A stretch of 64,000 bases of DNA, from the NCBI RefSeq assembly GCF_900156065.1, contig NZ_FTNF01000002.1, positions 372,001 through 436,000 of the forward strand, written 5' to 3'. The DNA is from Micromonospora avicenniae. Its GTDB lineage: Bacteria; Actinomycetota; Actinomycetes; Mycobacteriales; Micromonosporaceae. The notes under the pieces are model-generated. The model ran no database searches, was not told the DNA's origin, and was given only the letters and a program-made list of their open reading frames with translations. The position numbers and the translations under genes were made by a program. This document shows positions 1 through 7,686 of the stretch, in pieces. Numbering within the stretch: position 1 is the stretch's first letter; each line of letters begins with the position of its first letter.

Positions 1-561
1 GAGCAGCCCCGCCCCGACGAGCCCGACATCGACGCCGAGTGGGCCCGGATCGTAGCCGGCTTCCACACCACGCCCGCCGCCGGCGCCCATCCCTGGCCGG
101 CCGCCGAGGACATCGACGAGTCCGGCGGCCCGACCGGGGGCCCACTGGCCCGGGCCGGCACCGACGAGACCGGCCCGACCGCCACCGACGTCCGCCGCCT
201 GCCGTACGCGGCCGACATCTCGGGCGTGTCGCTCGGGCGCTCCGACCGGCACGACGAGCCGTCGCTGCTCGACGGGCTGGACACCTTCGGCGCCGACCTG
301 CCGGACGACGAGGAGGACCGCTACACCCCGCCTCCGCCGCCGCCGCTGCCCCGGATCTCCAAGTACGCCGTGGTCGGCGTGCTCGCCGTGGTGGTCGGCT
401 TCGTGCTCTTCCTCTTCCCGTCGTTGCTGCCGGTCGACCGTTCGATGGTCACGCTTGTCGGTTTCACCGGCATCCTCGCCGGTTTCGTCACGCTGGTCTG
501 GCGGCTGCGTCCCGGCGGCGACGAGGACGACCGCGACCCGGACGACGGCGCGGTCGTCTGA
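1..561 (+). CDS. C-terminal part of a membrane protein of unknown function (5' end outside window)
   Basis: The reading frame is open from base 1 and ends at a TGA, so at least 186 residues are visible and the start lies upstream. The first ~115 visible residues are hydrophilic and rich in Asp, Gly and Pro. They lead through a run of six prolines into two predicted membrane helices (about visible residues 120-143 and 150-169), then a short acidic tail. I do not recognise a catalytic motif. An internal ATG at 226 is possible, but codon usage upstream of it in the same frame is just as gene-like, so a longer protein is preferred. It lies directly upstream of otsA in the same orientation, with 169 bp between them. 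The function is unknown. Confidence 0.7.
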   Translation, partial: EQPRPDEPDIDAEWARIVAGFHTTPAAGAHPWPAAEDIDESGGPTGGPLARAGTDETGPTATDVRRLPYAADISGVSLGRSDRHDEPSLLDGLDTFGADLPDDEEDRYTPPPPPPLPRISKYAVVGVLAVVVGFVLFLFPSLLPVDRSMVTLVGFTGILAGFVTLVWRLRPGGDEDDRDPDDGAVV

Positions 562-641
562 GCGGTCGGTCACCCGGAGATCACCTACCGCATCTCGGGA
601 CGGCGGCCGCCCGCAGCGGACGCGCGAGTGGTGTAACTTAC

Positions 642-715
642 GGTCAGTAGGAATACCGCTGTACGTCACCTCCCTCCGCTGACTGACCGGTTTTTCCTTC
701 CTCGTGGCGGTCAGT
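642..715. promoter_or_regulatory. Three copies of heptamer GGTCAGT upstream of otsA
   Basis: GGTCAGT occurs at 642-648, in inverted form (ACTGACC) at 682-688, and again at 709-715, just before the likely otsA start. The first two copies form a spaced inverted repeat. This could be a regulator site, but no family is recognised. The repetition is seen directly and the function is inferred. Confidence 0.25.
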
Positions 716-730
716 CCCCTGCTGATCGGA

Positions 731-2218
731 ATGCCCGAGATGCGACATAGTTCACTGGTGGTGGTGGCCAACCGCCTGCCGATAGACGACAGTGCCGCCC
801 CCGACGGCGCGTGCGAGTGGCGGCGCAGTCCCGGCGGGTTGGTGAGCGCGCTGCACCCGCTGCTGCGGCACACCCCCGCGACCTGGGTCGGCTGGGCCGG
901 CGGCACCGGAGCCGCCCCCACTCTGCCCGACGTCGACGGCGTGCGTCTGCGCGCCGTCCCGCTCACCGCCGAGGACCAGCGCGATCACTACGAGGGGTTC
1001 GCCAACTCGACCCTCTGGCCGCTCTACCACGACGCGGTCGAGCAGCCCGAACACCACCGGCGCTGGTGGGAGGCGTACCAGCGGGTCAACCGGCGGTTCG
1101 CCGAGGCCGCCGCGGACGTCGCCGAGCCGGGCGCGGTGGTCTGGGTGCAGGACTACCACCTGCACCTGGTCCCCGGCCTGCTCCGCGGGATGCGGCCCGA
1201 CCTGCGCATCGGCTTCTTCCTGCACGTGCCGTTCCCGCCACCGGAGCTGTTCATGCAGCTCCCCCGCCGGGCCGAACTGCTACGCGGCATGCTCGGCGCC
1301 GACCTGATCGGGTTCCAACGCGTCCAGGCCGCGCACAACTTCGCCCAGCTCGTGGCCAAGGTGCTGAACCTGCCCGCCACGGACCGGCGGATCGGCGTCG
1401 GAGAACGGGTCGTACGCATCGGCGCGTTCCCGGTCTCCATCGACACCGCCGAGATGGCCGCGCTCGCCGCCCGTCCCGACGTCGCCGCCCGGGCGCAGCG
1501 GCTGAGGCAGGACCTCGGCCGCCCCGAGCGCGTGATCCTCAGCGTCGACCGCATGGACTACACCAAGGGCATCGAGCAGCGGCTCAAGGCGTACAGCGAG
1601 CTGCTGGCGAGCGGGCACGTCAAGGTCCGCGACACGGTGCTGGTGCAGGTCGCCGTGCCGAGCCGGGAGCGGGTCGGCCAGTACCAGATCCTGCGGGAAC
1701 GGGTCGAGCGCGAGGTCGGCCGGATCAACGGCGAGTTCGGCCGGGTCGGGGAGCCGGCGATCCACTACCTCACCCAGCCGTTCGACCGGGCCGAGCTGGC
1801 CGCCCTCTACCGGGTCGCCGACGTGATGGCGGTGACCCCGCTGCGCGACGGGATGAACCTCGTGGCCAAGGAGTACGTGGCCGCCCGGGTCGACGACACC
1901 GGAGCGCTGCTGCTCAGCGAGTTCGCCGGAACGGCCGCCGAGCTGTCCCAGGCGTACCTGGTCAACCCCCACGACCTGGAAGGGCTGAAGGAGGGGCTGC
2001 TCGCCGCGCTGCGCGCCGCCCCGGCCGACGTGAGCAGACGGATGCGGGCCATGCGGGCGCACCTGCACGAGCACGACATCCGGGCGTGGGCGCGCTCGTA
2101 CCTCAGCGCGCTGGACGAGACCGGCCCGCTGGTGCAGCGGATGGTGGCCGCGACGGACGCCCTGCCCACCCAACCGGCCCGTTCCGCCGCCCGGGTCGAG
2201 CACCACCCGGGCGGCTGA
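731..2218 (+). CDS. otsA: Alpha,alpha-trehalose-phosphate synthase (OtsA, GT20)
   Basis: This cytoplasmic glycosyltransferase transfers glucose from a nucleotide sugar to glucose-6-phosphate to make trehalose-6-phosphate, the first step of OtsAB trehalose synthesis. The N-terminus VVVANRLPID and the glycine-rich GGLVSAL loop are typical of GT20. WVQDYHLHLVP, HVPFP and DLIGFQ follow in the usual order. The DRMDYTKGI motif (Arg/Lys that bind nucleotide sugar and phosphate) is near residue 273, and DGMNLVAKEY is near residue 375. The 495-residue length is normal for the family. The frame is also open from a GTG at 704. ATG 731 or 740 is preferred because homologues begin a few residues before the VVVANRLP strand and because 704 lies among upstream heptamer repeats. 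No otsB is visible nearby. The gene ends 5 bp from a convergent hydrolase gene. Confidence 0.95.
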   Translation: MPEMRHSSLVVVANRLPIDDSAAPDGACEWRRSPGGLVSALHPLLRHTPATWVGWAGGTGAAPTLPDVDGVRLRAVPLTAEDQRDHYEGFANSTLWPLYHDAVEQPEHHRRWWEAYQRVNRRFAEAAADVAEPGAVVWVQDYHLHLVPGLLRGMRPDLRIGFFLHVPFPPPELFMQLPRRAELLRGMLGADLIGFQRVQAAHNFAQLVAKVLNLPATDRRIGVGERVVRIGAFPVSIDTAEMAALAARPDVAARAQRLRQDLGRPERVILSVDRMDYTKGIEQRLKAYSELLASGHVKVRDTVLVQVAVPSRERVGQYQILRERVEREVGRINGEFGRVGEPAIHYLTQPFDRAELAALYRVADVMAVTPLRDGMNLVAKEYVAARVDDTGALLLSEFAGTAAELSQAYLVNPHDLEGLKEGLLAALRAAPADVSRRMRAMRAHLHEHDIRAWARSYLSALDETGPLVQRMVAATDALPTQPARSAARVEHHPGG

Positions 2219-2223
2219 CCCGA

Positions 2224-3036
2224 TCAGCGCGCCACCGGCTCCTTCTCGAGCCAGTCCAGCAACGCGTCGACCGGCTCGCGCCAACGCGCGTCGAGCATCA
2301 GGTCGTGCCCCATCCCGGGGAAGAGCAGCGGCGCCGAGCCGTAGCGCCGGGCCACCCGGTTGAGCGCGGCGGGCGGCACGACCCGGTCGTCGGGGCTGCC
2401 CAGCACCAGCACCGGCGGGTCCCCGACCGGCGGCTCCAGCTCCGGACCGGAGAGCAGCTGCCACTGGGCCCGCCGGCTCGCCCGGCCCAGCGCCGACACG
2501 TACCGCCGGGCCTCCGCGTCGGGCAACTCACGGCTGAACAGCTGCGCGCGGCTGAGCCGCAACCGCCCGCCGAACGCCGCGGGCAGGGTGCCCGCCGGGT
2601 TGCGGCGCAGCGCCGCGCCGAGCGTCCCCCAGCCTCCGAAGACCGGCGAGACCAGCACCGCCGCCCGGGCCGGATAGCGGGCCAGCGCGTGCGCCACCAC
2701 GAGCGCCCCGGCACCGTGCCCCACCAGCACCGCCTGGCGCGGCAGGCCAGCGGCCGCCTGGACCACGTCATGGACGTACGACCGCAGCGACGTCCGCGCC
2801 GCGGCTTCGCTGCCACCCTGCCCGCGCAGGCTCAGCGCGTGCGCCGGGAACCCACGGGACACGGCGTGACTCAGCCAGTGCTCGGCGAACGCCCATGCCC
2901 CGTGTCCGAAGCCCGGTACGAAGAGCAGCGGCGGACGCCCCTGCTCCGGCTCCGGGATCGCGCTGACCACCTCTCGCCGGACCGGTCGGACCGGCCGCGC
3001 CCACTCCTGCCCCCGGATGATCCGGACCTTGCTCAC
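2224..3036 (-). CDS. Alpha/beta-hydrolase fold protein lacking the nucleophile serine
   Basis: This 270-residue protein has an alpha/beta-hydrolase layout. LLFVPGFGHG is the oxyanion-type loop, the nucleophile elbow is VLVGHGAGAL, an Asp sits in GSPDDRVV and a His in GMGHDLML. The canonical elbow GxSxG reads G-H-G-A-G here, so the nucleophilic Ser is replaced by Gly while the Asp and His remain. The protein may therefore not act as an ordinary serine esterase. It could bind ligand, act as a lyase or non-covalent catalyst, or be an inactive relative. The GTG start at 3036 has GAAGGG 8 nt upstream. It is the last gene of a minus-strand run and starts 52 bp after the flavin monooxygenase. The fold is clear; the substrate is unknown. 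Confidence 0.85.
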   Translation of the reverse strand: MSKVRIIRGQEWARPVRPVRREVVSAIPEPEQGRPPLLFVPGFGHGAWAFAEHWLSHAVSRGFPAHALSLRGQGGSEAAARTSLRSYVHDVVQAAAGLPRQAVLVGHGAGALVVAHALARYPARAAVLVSPVFGGWGTLGAALRRNPAGTLPAAFGGRLRLSRAQLFSRELPDAEARRYVSALGRASRRAQWQLLSGPELEPPVGDPPVLVLGSPDDRVVPPAALNRVARRYGSAPLLFPGMGHDLMLDARWREPVDALLDWLEKEPVAR

Positions 3037-3088
3037 GGATTCAGCCCTTCGTTCGCGACTGCGGGGCTCGCAGACCGACCGTGCCCGC

Positions 3089-4489
3089 TCACTTGCCCTC
3101 CAGGGAGTCGAGGGCGCGCTGGACGGCGCGCAGGTACTCCACGTGGCCGACCTCGAACCAGTGCCGGGTGCTGTCCTTCACCGGGCCCGAGTAGCGCTCT
3201 CCCGCCCGGGCCTGGACGGTCGCGGCGAACGCGGCCGCCCGGTCGGGGTGGGTACGGCGCAGCTGGAGCAGCCGGGCGAACAGCACAGCCTGCCAGTGCG
3301 CCAGTGTGAACAGACCCGAGTCCGGCTGGAGCAGGCCGACCACGGCCAGCGTCGGGTGGCCCGGCGCGAACGCGTTGAGCCAGAGGTTGGGGCGGCCGGT
3401 GCCGGAGTCGTCGCCGAGCACCAACGGATCGAGGAAGTCGAAGCGCGGCAGGTAACCCGTGGCGAAGACGACCAGCTCCGGTTCGATCTGCCGGCCGTCG
3501 GTGAGCTGCACGCCGTACGGGCTGAAGCGGGCGACGTCCGGCACGGGCGTGATCGCGCCGTGCCCCACGTGGTAGACGAGCTGGCTGTTCGCGATCGGGT
3601 GGGTCTCGTACACCCGGTGGTCCGGCTTCGGCAGGCCGAAGCGGGTCAGGTCGCCGACGGTGAGCCGCAGCGTCGAGTGGTAGAGCCACTGCCGCATCCG
3701 TAGCGGCACCCGCAGCGCGAGCAACGCGTCGTTGACCTGGTCGGCGGGGCGTCCGAGGACGTACTTCGGGGCGTACCAGTAGCCGCGCCGGGTGGAGTGC
3801 CAGCACTGGGACGCCTGCTGCGCCGCCTCGACGGCGATGTCGCAGCCGGTGTTGCCGGCGCCCACCACCAGGACCCGTTTGCCGCGCAACTGGGCCGGAT
3901 CCTTGTACGAGGACGCGTGCATGACCTCGCCGCGGTACTCCTCCAGTCCCTCGTAGCTCGGCAGCTTCGGCGACCAGTTGTGCCCGTTGGCGACCACCAC
4001 GGCCGCGTAGCGGGAAGTGCGCTCGGGGCCGTACCCGCCGGTGCTGCGGGTGGTGACGTCCCAGCCTTCCCCCTCGACCGGTTCGACCCGGATCACCTCG
4101 GTGCCGAACCAGATGTGCGAACGCAGGTCGAAGTGGTCGGCGTACCGCTCGAAGTAGGCCAGCAGCTGGCTGTGGTGCGGGTAGTCCGGCCAGGAGTCCG
4201 GCATCGGGAAGTCGGGGAACTGGGTGAACGGCCGTGACGAGATCAGGTGCGTGCTGGCGTAGACCGGGCTGCGGTCGTGGCGCCAGTTCCACGCGCCGCC
4301 GACCCCGGTCTCCCGCTCGTAGCAGTCGACTCCGAAACCCTGTTCCCTGAGGTTCTTCATGGCGGTCAGGCCGCTGGCCCCGGCGCCGATCACGCAGACC
4401 GTGTCGCCCCGGTCGGAGACCGGGCGGCCGTCGCGGCTCAGGGCGAGCGTGGTCGCCTCCGGTTCGGGCCGGTCGGTGGAGGTGGACAC
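3089..4489 (-). CDS. Flavin-containing monooxygenase (FMO/Baeyer-Villiger-like)
   Basis: This 466-residue flavoprotein oxygenates a small nucleophilic or ketone substrate using NADPH and O2; the substrate is unknown. The FAD Rossmann motif GAGASG is at residues 35-40. The FMO fingerprint YRGEVMHASSY (pattern F/Y-x-G-x3-H-x3-Y) precedes a second Rossmann motif GAGNTG for NADPH, and ATGY closes the flavin domain. The start is the GTG at 4489, preceded by a strong GAAGGAGAT. The frame stays open about 590 bp further upstream, but that extension lacks any motif and runs antisense through the next gene, so it was rejected. It is probably co-transcribed with the downstream hydrolase. The family is clear. 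True FMO versus BVMO cannot be decided from the sequence alone. Confidence 0.9.
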   Translation of the reverse strand: MSTSTDRPEPEATTLALSRDGRPVSDRGDTVCVIGAGASGLTAMKNLREQGFGVDCYERETGVGGAWNWRHDRSPVYASTHLISSRPFTQFPDFPMPDSWPDYPHHSQLLAYFERYADHFDLRSHIWFGTEVIRVEPVEGEGWDVTTRSTGGYGPERTSRYAAVVVANGHNWSPKLPSYEGLEEYRGEVMHASSYKDPAQLRGKRVLVVGAGNTGCDIAVEAAQQASQCWHSTRRGYWYAPKYVLGRPADQVNDALLALRVPLRMRQWLYHSTLRLTVGDLTRFGLPKPDHRVYETHPIANSQLVYHVGHGAITPVPDVARFSPYGVQLTDGRQIEPELVVFATGYLPRFDFLDPLVLGDDSGTGRPNLWLNAFAPGHPTLAVVGLLQPDSGLFTLAHWQAVLFARLLQLRRTHPDRAAAFAATVQARAGERYSGPVKDSTRHWFEVGHVEYLRAVQRALDSLEGK

Positions 4490-4635
4490 CGGAACATCTC
4501 CTTCGTGCGGCACGGGCGCCGGTCGCCGCGAAATCCTCTCCACATCGGAGCCGGTTGTCCAGCCCTGGCGCGTACCGCGTCGTCGCGGTCGCCACCTTGT
4601 GCCCGGCGCGGTGCGGCCGGCGTGGCCGGGCGGTC

Positions 4636-5343
4636 TCAGCCGGTGACCGGCAGCAGCAGGTCGACCAGGACCGGGAAGTGGTCGCTGGCCCGGCGGGTCT
4701 GCGGAGTGTCCACCACGTCGTAGTCGACCACGGTGATCCGCGGGTCGACGAAGAGCGCGTCGATTCGCCGGCGGGGGTCGGCGCAGGAGTAGGTGAGCCG
4801 GTCGGCGCGGTCGGCCGCCACCGCCGCGTCGGTGAGCCCGCGGGCGATGGTGGCCCAGGCCGGAGCGTCCGGTCCCTCGTTGAGGTCCGCGCCCGCCACG
4901 ACGGGCGTGGCCGCGGCGTCCAGCTCCCGCTTGAACAGGGCGGCCTGCCCGGGACGCTCGGCCGGGTCGGTGGACAGGTGCGACCCGGCCAGGGTGAACC
5001 GGGCGCCGCCGGCGACCACGCAGTCGGCGTACGCGGCGCCGCGCAGGTGCCGCCCCGGGGTGAGCGGGAACTGCTGGCACCGGGTGGCGAGCACCCGGAC
5101 CCGCAGACTGGTCAGCAGCAGATTGCCCAGCGCGGGCAGGCCGCCGCCCGCCACCACCAGGCCGAACGACTCGGCGAGCGCGGCCGACTTGTGCCGCCAG
5201 CGGAACCGCCGCGGCCCCTCCTGCACGATCACCACGTCCGGGGCCGCGCCGCGCACCACCGCGGCCAGCGCGGCCGCGTCGTCGCGCTGGCCGTGGACGT
5301 TGTACGACACCACTCGCAGCGGCACACCGGAGCTTTCCGTCAC
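4636..5343 (-). CDS. Endonuclease/exonuclease/phosphatase (EEP) family hydrolase
   Basis: This 235-residue metal-dependent phosphoesterase has the DNase I/exonuclease III fold. The full motif series is visible: SYNVHG (Asn), VQEGPR (metal-binding Glu), GSHLST (His), AGADLNEG (Asp/Asn), DALFV and the terminal SDHFPV (Asp-His). There is no signal peptide or membrane segment, so it is cytoplasmic. The substrate could be nucleic acid, a sugar phosphate or a phospholipid headgroup, and the sequence does not decide. The start is GTG 5343. It begins 14 bp after the stop of the ROK kinase, so the two are likely co-transcribed. Confidence 0.88.
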   Translation of the reverse strand: MTESSGVPLRVVSYNVHGQRDDAAALAAVVRGAAPDVVIVQEGPRRFRWRHKSAALAESFGLVVAGGGLPALGNLLLTSLRVRVLATRCQQFPLTPGRHLRGAAYADCVVAGGARFTLAGSHLSTDPAERPGQAALFKRELDAAATPVVAGADLNEGPDAPAWATIARGLTDAAVAADRADRLTYSCADPRRRIDALFVDPRITVVDYDVVDTPQTRRASDHFPVLVDLLLPVTG

Positions 5344-5357
5344 GGCGCCCCGCCCGC

Positions 5358-6305
5358 CTACATCCGCCGGGCCAGGTCCGCGGCGCCGATGACGCCCGCG
5401 CGGTTGCCCAGCTCGGCCGGGCGGATCTCGGCGACCGGGAGCCGGCTGCGCTGGGCGAGCGATTCGAGGTAGGAGCGCCGGGTCGGGCCCATCAGCAGGT
5501 CACCGGCCTCGATCACACCGCCGCCGACGACCAGCACCTGCGGGTCGAGGATCTGGGCCATGTCCGCCAGGCTGGTGCCGAGCCAACGGCCGACCTGGGC
5601 GAAGACCTCGATCGAGACCGGGTCGCCGCCCTTGGCCGCCGCGGTGACCATCGGTCCGGTGATCGCCTCGGCCTCACCACCGGCCAGTTCCAGCAGCGCC
5701 GCGGCTCGGTTCGGCTCCTGCCGTGCGGCGGCGCGCGCGAAGCGGACCAGCGCGCTGCCGCTCGCGTACTGCTCGATGCAGCCGAGCCGCCCGCAGCCGC
5801 ACTGGTGGCCGTCCGGCACGGTCAGCATGTGGCCCAGTTCGGCGGCGATGCCGTGCGCACCGCGGACCAACTCGCCACCGAGCACGATGCCGCCACCCAC
5901 TCCGGTGCCGATGGTGAACATGACCATCGAGTCGTCGGCGTGCCGGGCGGCCCCGTGGCGGAACTCCGCCCAGGCGGCCACGTTGCCGTCGTTCTCCACG
6001 ATCACCGGCAGGCCGCTCTTGTTGCTGACGTAGTCGCGCAGCGGCTCGTCGCGCCACGCCAGGTTCGGGGCGAAGAGCACGGTGGAACGGCTCGCGTCGA
6101 TCCAGCCCGCGGCGCCGACGCCGACCGCCTCGATCGACCGGCCCGCGGCCAGCTCACTGACCAGGTCCGTGATGACGTCCCGGGTCTTGGCGACGTCCTC
6201 GGCGGGGGTGTCCCGTCGGGCGTGCACGAGCACCTTGCCGGTCTCGTCCACGACACCGCCGGCGACCTTCGTGCCACCGACGTCGATCCCGATGGTCAGC
6301 GTCAC
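5358..6305 (-). CDS. glkA: ROK-family glucokinase
   Basis: This enzyme phosphorylates glucose with ATP to glucose-6-phosphate in the cytosol, feeding glycolysis and trehalose synthesis (otsA lies nearby). Of its 315 residues, IGIDVGGTKV at 5-14 is the ATP phosphate-binding loop. ENDGNVAAWAE supplies sugar-binding and catalytic Asp/Asn, and GTGVGGG follows. The ROK zinc motif is GHxxxxxxGxxCxCGxxGCxE (GHM through CIEQYASG). The start is GTG 6305 with GGGGAGCGG upstream. A longer open frame into the next gene was rejected because it has no motif and the RBS fits this start. In Streptomyces the ROK glucokinase GlkA mediates glucose repression; that role here is inference. Confidence 0.93.
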   Translation of the reverse strand: MTLTIGIDVGGTKVAGGVVDETGKVLVHARRDTPAEDVAKTRDVITDLVSELAAGRSIEAVGVGAAGWIDASRSTVLFAPNLAWRDEPLRDYVSNKSGLPVIVENDGNVAAWAEFRHGAARHADDSMVMFTIGTGVGGGIVLGGELVRGAHGIAAELGHMLTVPDGHQCGCGRLGCIEQYASGSALVRFARAAARQEPNRAAALLELAGGEAEAITGPMVTAAAKGGDPVSIEVFAQVGRWLGTSLADMAQILDPQVLVVGGGVIEAGDLLMGPTRRSYLESLAQRSRLPVAEIRPAELGNRAGVIGAADLARRM

Positions 6306-6375
6306 CGCTGCCGCTCCCCTCTGCTGTGCTGCCCCGCCCGCGCCGGCAGTGCCGGCGAGTGCGGGATGTCCTTGG

Positions 6376-7026
6376 TCAGGCCCCGTCGCCCGGTGCGTCC
6401 GCGCCCACGTCACCGGGGGCACGCGACGCGGGCACCACGGGCCGGTCGGCCGCCGGTGCGGCCGACCCGGCCTCGTCGACGGGCGGCACCGTGGCGGCCG
6501 GGGCGGTCGCGTCGTCCGCCCGGGTCGCGGCGGACCATACGTCCTCCGCCGACACCGGCTGAGAATCATGCCCCTTACGGGTGGCCTCGCGCCACACGAG
6601 GTCGGTGTCTGACGCGCCACCCGCCGGCGCCGGGTGCGGGGGCGCGGGCTGCGGGGACGGATCCGCGGAGGCGAACGCGCGCAGGAGACTTGCCACGCCG
6701 GCCGCCAGATCGCCCGCGCCGGTGGCGAGTCTCTCGGCGAATTCGGGACTCGGGTCACGAATCGCGGCGATACCGCGACAGACCGGACAGATGCAACACT
6801 CGGCCGTTCCGGTGGCGAAGCCACCACCTTCCGGGCGGGACTCCCCTTCCGGACGGGGCCCCCCGTCCGGCCGGCCGCTGTGACCGAGGACACCGCTCAA
6901 GATCCCACCGAGCGGGCCCCAGGGCCCCGCGGCGGGGTTCGCGGCGGCCAACCGCGCGGTCGCCAGCAGCGTGGCGACGAGTCGCTCCGCCTCCTCCCGG
7001 GCCGAGCCCGGATCCGTTGCCACCAT
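6376..7026 (-). CDS. Conserved actinobacterial protein, DUF5304-like, with a Cys cluster
   Basis: This 216-residue protein is alanine-, proline- and glycine-rich. The N-terminal ~35 residues form a predicted helix. A central segment carries the cysteine cluster ECCICPVCRG, which looks like half of a metal site. A second helix (PSPEFAERLATGAGDLAAGVASLLRAFA) follows. The C-terminal ~100 residues are low-complexity, except for WREATRKGHD, which recalls the conserved tail of DUF5304 proteins. Start ATG 7026 has GGAG 7 nt upstream, and the more upstream Met is disfavoured. It sits between the SRPBCC gene (40 bp upstream) and glucokinase (70 bp downstream), all on the minus strand, suggesting one transcript. 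The function is unknown. Confidence 0.75.
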   Translation of the reverse strand: MVATDPGSAREEAERLVATLLATARLAAANPAAGPWGPLGGILSGVLGHSGRPDGGPRPEGESRPEGGGFATGTAECCICPVCRGIAAIRDPSPEFAERLATGAGDLAAGVASLLRAFASADPSPQPAPPHPAPAGGASDTDLVWREATRKGHDSQPVSAEDVWSAATRADDATAPAATVPPVDEAGSAAPAADRPVVPASRAPGDVGADAPGDGA

Positions 7027-7066
7027 GGTCGGCTCCTCTACCGTGGCGGCCGGGCCGCCGGACGCG

Positions 7067-7522
7067 TCACTGCGCCGCACCGGGTGCTTCTACCCGGCGC
7101 TTGAGCTGCTTCAACGCGGTATCCATGATCATTTTCTCTGCCTTGCGACGAAACATGCCGAGCATTCCGACGGAGAGCTCCACCTCGAGCGTGTAGGTCA
7201 CCGTGGTCGTGCCGTCCGGGTTCCCCACCAGGTCGTACGAGCCCTGCTGCGCCCGCTGCATCTTCGACGGTGCCACCAGGTGCCACTCGATCCGGGTCAG
7301 ATCCTCGGCATAGGCGTAGGCGAGCACGTACTCGTCGGCCATCACGCCGGCGTCGATGGTGAACCGGACCTGGCTGGCGTAGCCGTCCTCGTACTCCTCG
7401 ATCACCTCGACCCGGCGCATCGCCTCGGTCCATTCCGGGTAGCGCGAGAAGTCGCAGATGACCGCCGCCACCTGATCCGGTGGTGCGTCGATGACGATCG
7501 ACTGGGTGGAGGAGTCCGCCAT
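7067..7522 (-). CDS. SRPBCC-fold (START/Bet v1-like) lipid-binding protein
   Basis: This 151-residue single-domain protein has the cavity fold of the polyketide cyclase/dehydrase and lipid-transport family. The opening SIVIDAPPDQVAAVICDFSRYPEW is the standard first strand plus helices. YASQVRFTID and TRIEWHLV are the sheet strands, and a long C-terminal helix ends in LKQLKRRVE. A homologue (Rv2185c in M. tuberculosis, from memory) sits in the same neighbourhood beside the long-chain acyl-CoA synthetase. This hints at a lipid ligand, but that is inference. The start ATG 7522 has no Shine-Dalgarno; a TAGCCT element ends 6 nt upstream, so the mRNA is probably leaderless. It is the first gene of the minus-strand run. 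Confidence 0.88.
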   Translation of the reverse strand: MADSSTQSIVIDAPPDQVAAVICDFSRYPEWTEAMRRVEVIEEYEDGYASQVRFTIDAGVMADEYVLAYAYAEDLTRIEWHLVAPSKMQRAQQGSYDLVGNPDGTTTVTYTLEVELSVGMLGMFRRKAEKMIMDTALKQLKRRVEAPGAAQ

Positions 7523-7528
7523 GGGGGG

Positions 7529-7534
7529 AGGCTA
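7529..7534 (-). promoter_or_regulatory. -10 element TAGCCT, leaderless promoter of the SRPBCC gene
   Basis: On the minus strand TAGCCT is followed by six C residues and then the ATG at 7522. With the usual 6-7 nt from -10 to transcription start, the transcript would begin at or next to the start codon. No purine-rich RBS lies upstream. Confidence 0.55.
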
Positions 7535-7586
7535 CCCGGCTCAGGGGCACGCCCGGCCGTCCCGCCCCCACGCCACACCCGGCAGG

Positions 7587-7625
7587 AACCTACCCGGAGC
7601 GCCTGGACGGCGGTACGGGTAGGTT
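7587..7625. promoter_or_regulatory. Perfect 10-bp dyad with divergent -10-like elements between SRPBCC and acyl-CoA synthetase genes
   Basis: AACCTACCCG at 7587-7596 and CGGGTAGGTT at 7616-7625 are exact inverted copies with 19 bp between them. Each arm contains TAGGTT reading outward, resembling a -10 hexamer for each of the two divergent genes. It could be an operator controlling both, or simply two related promoters back to back. Confidence 0.4.
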
Positions 7626-7686
7626 TCGACAGAGCCGACCCGTGGGTGGCGGCCGGCCGACCAGTGCGAGCACGAGGGAGTGCAGG

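Noticed and set aside
811..3309. 832-residue plus-strand frame through otsA and the hydrolase
   Set aside because: Out-of-frame shadow with Arg/Ala/Pro-rich sequence and no domain.
4490..5080. N-terminal extension of the flavin monooxygenase
   Set aside because: It overlaps the EEP gene in another frame, lacks motifs, and a strong RBS sits before GTG 4489.
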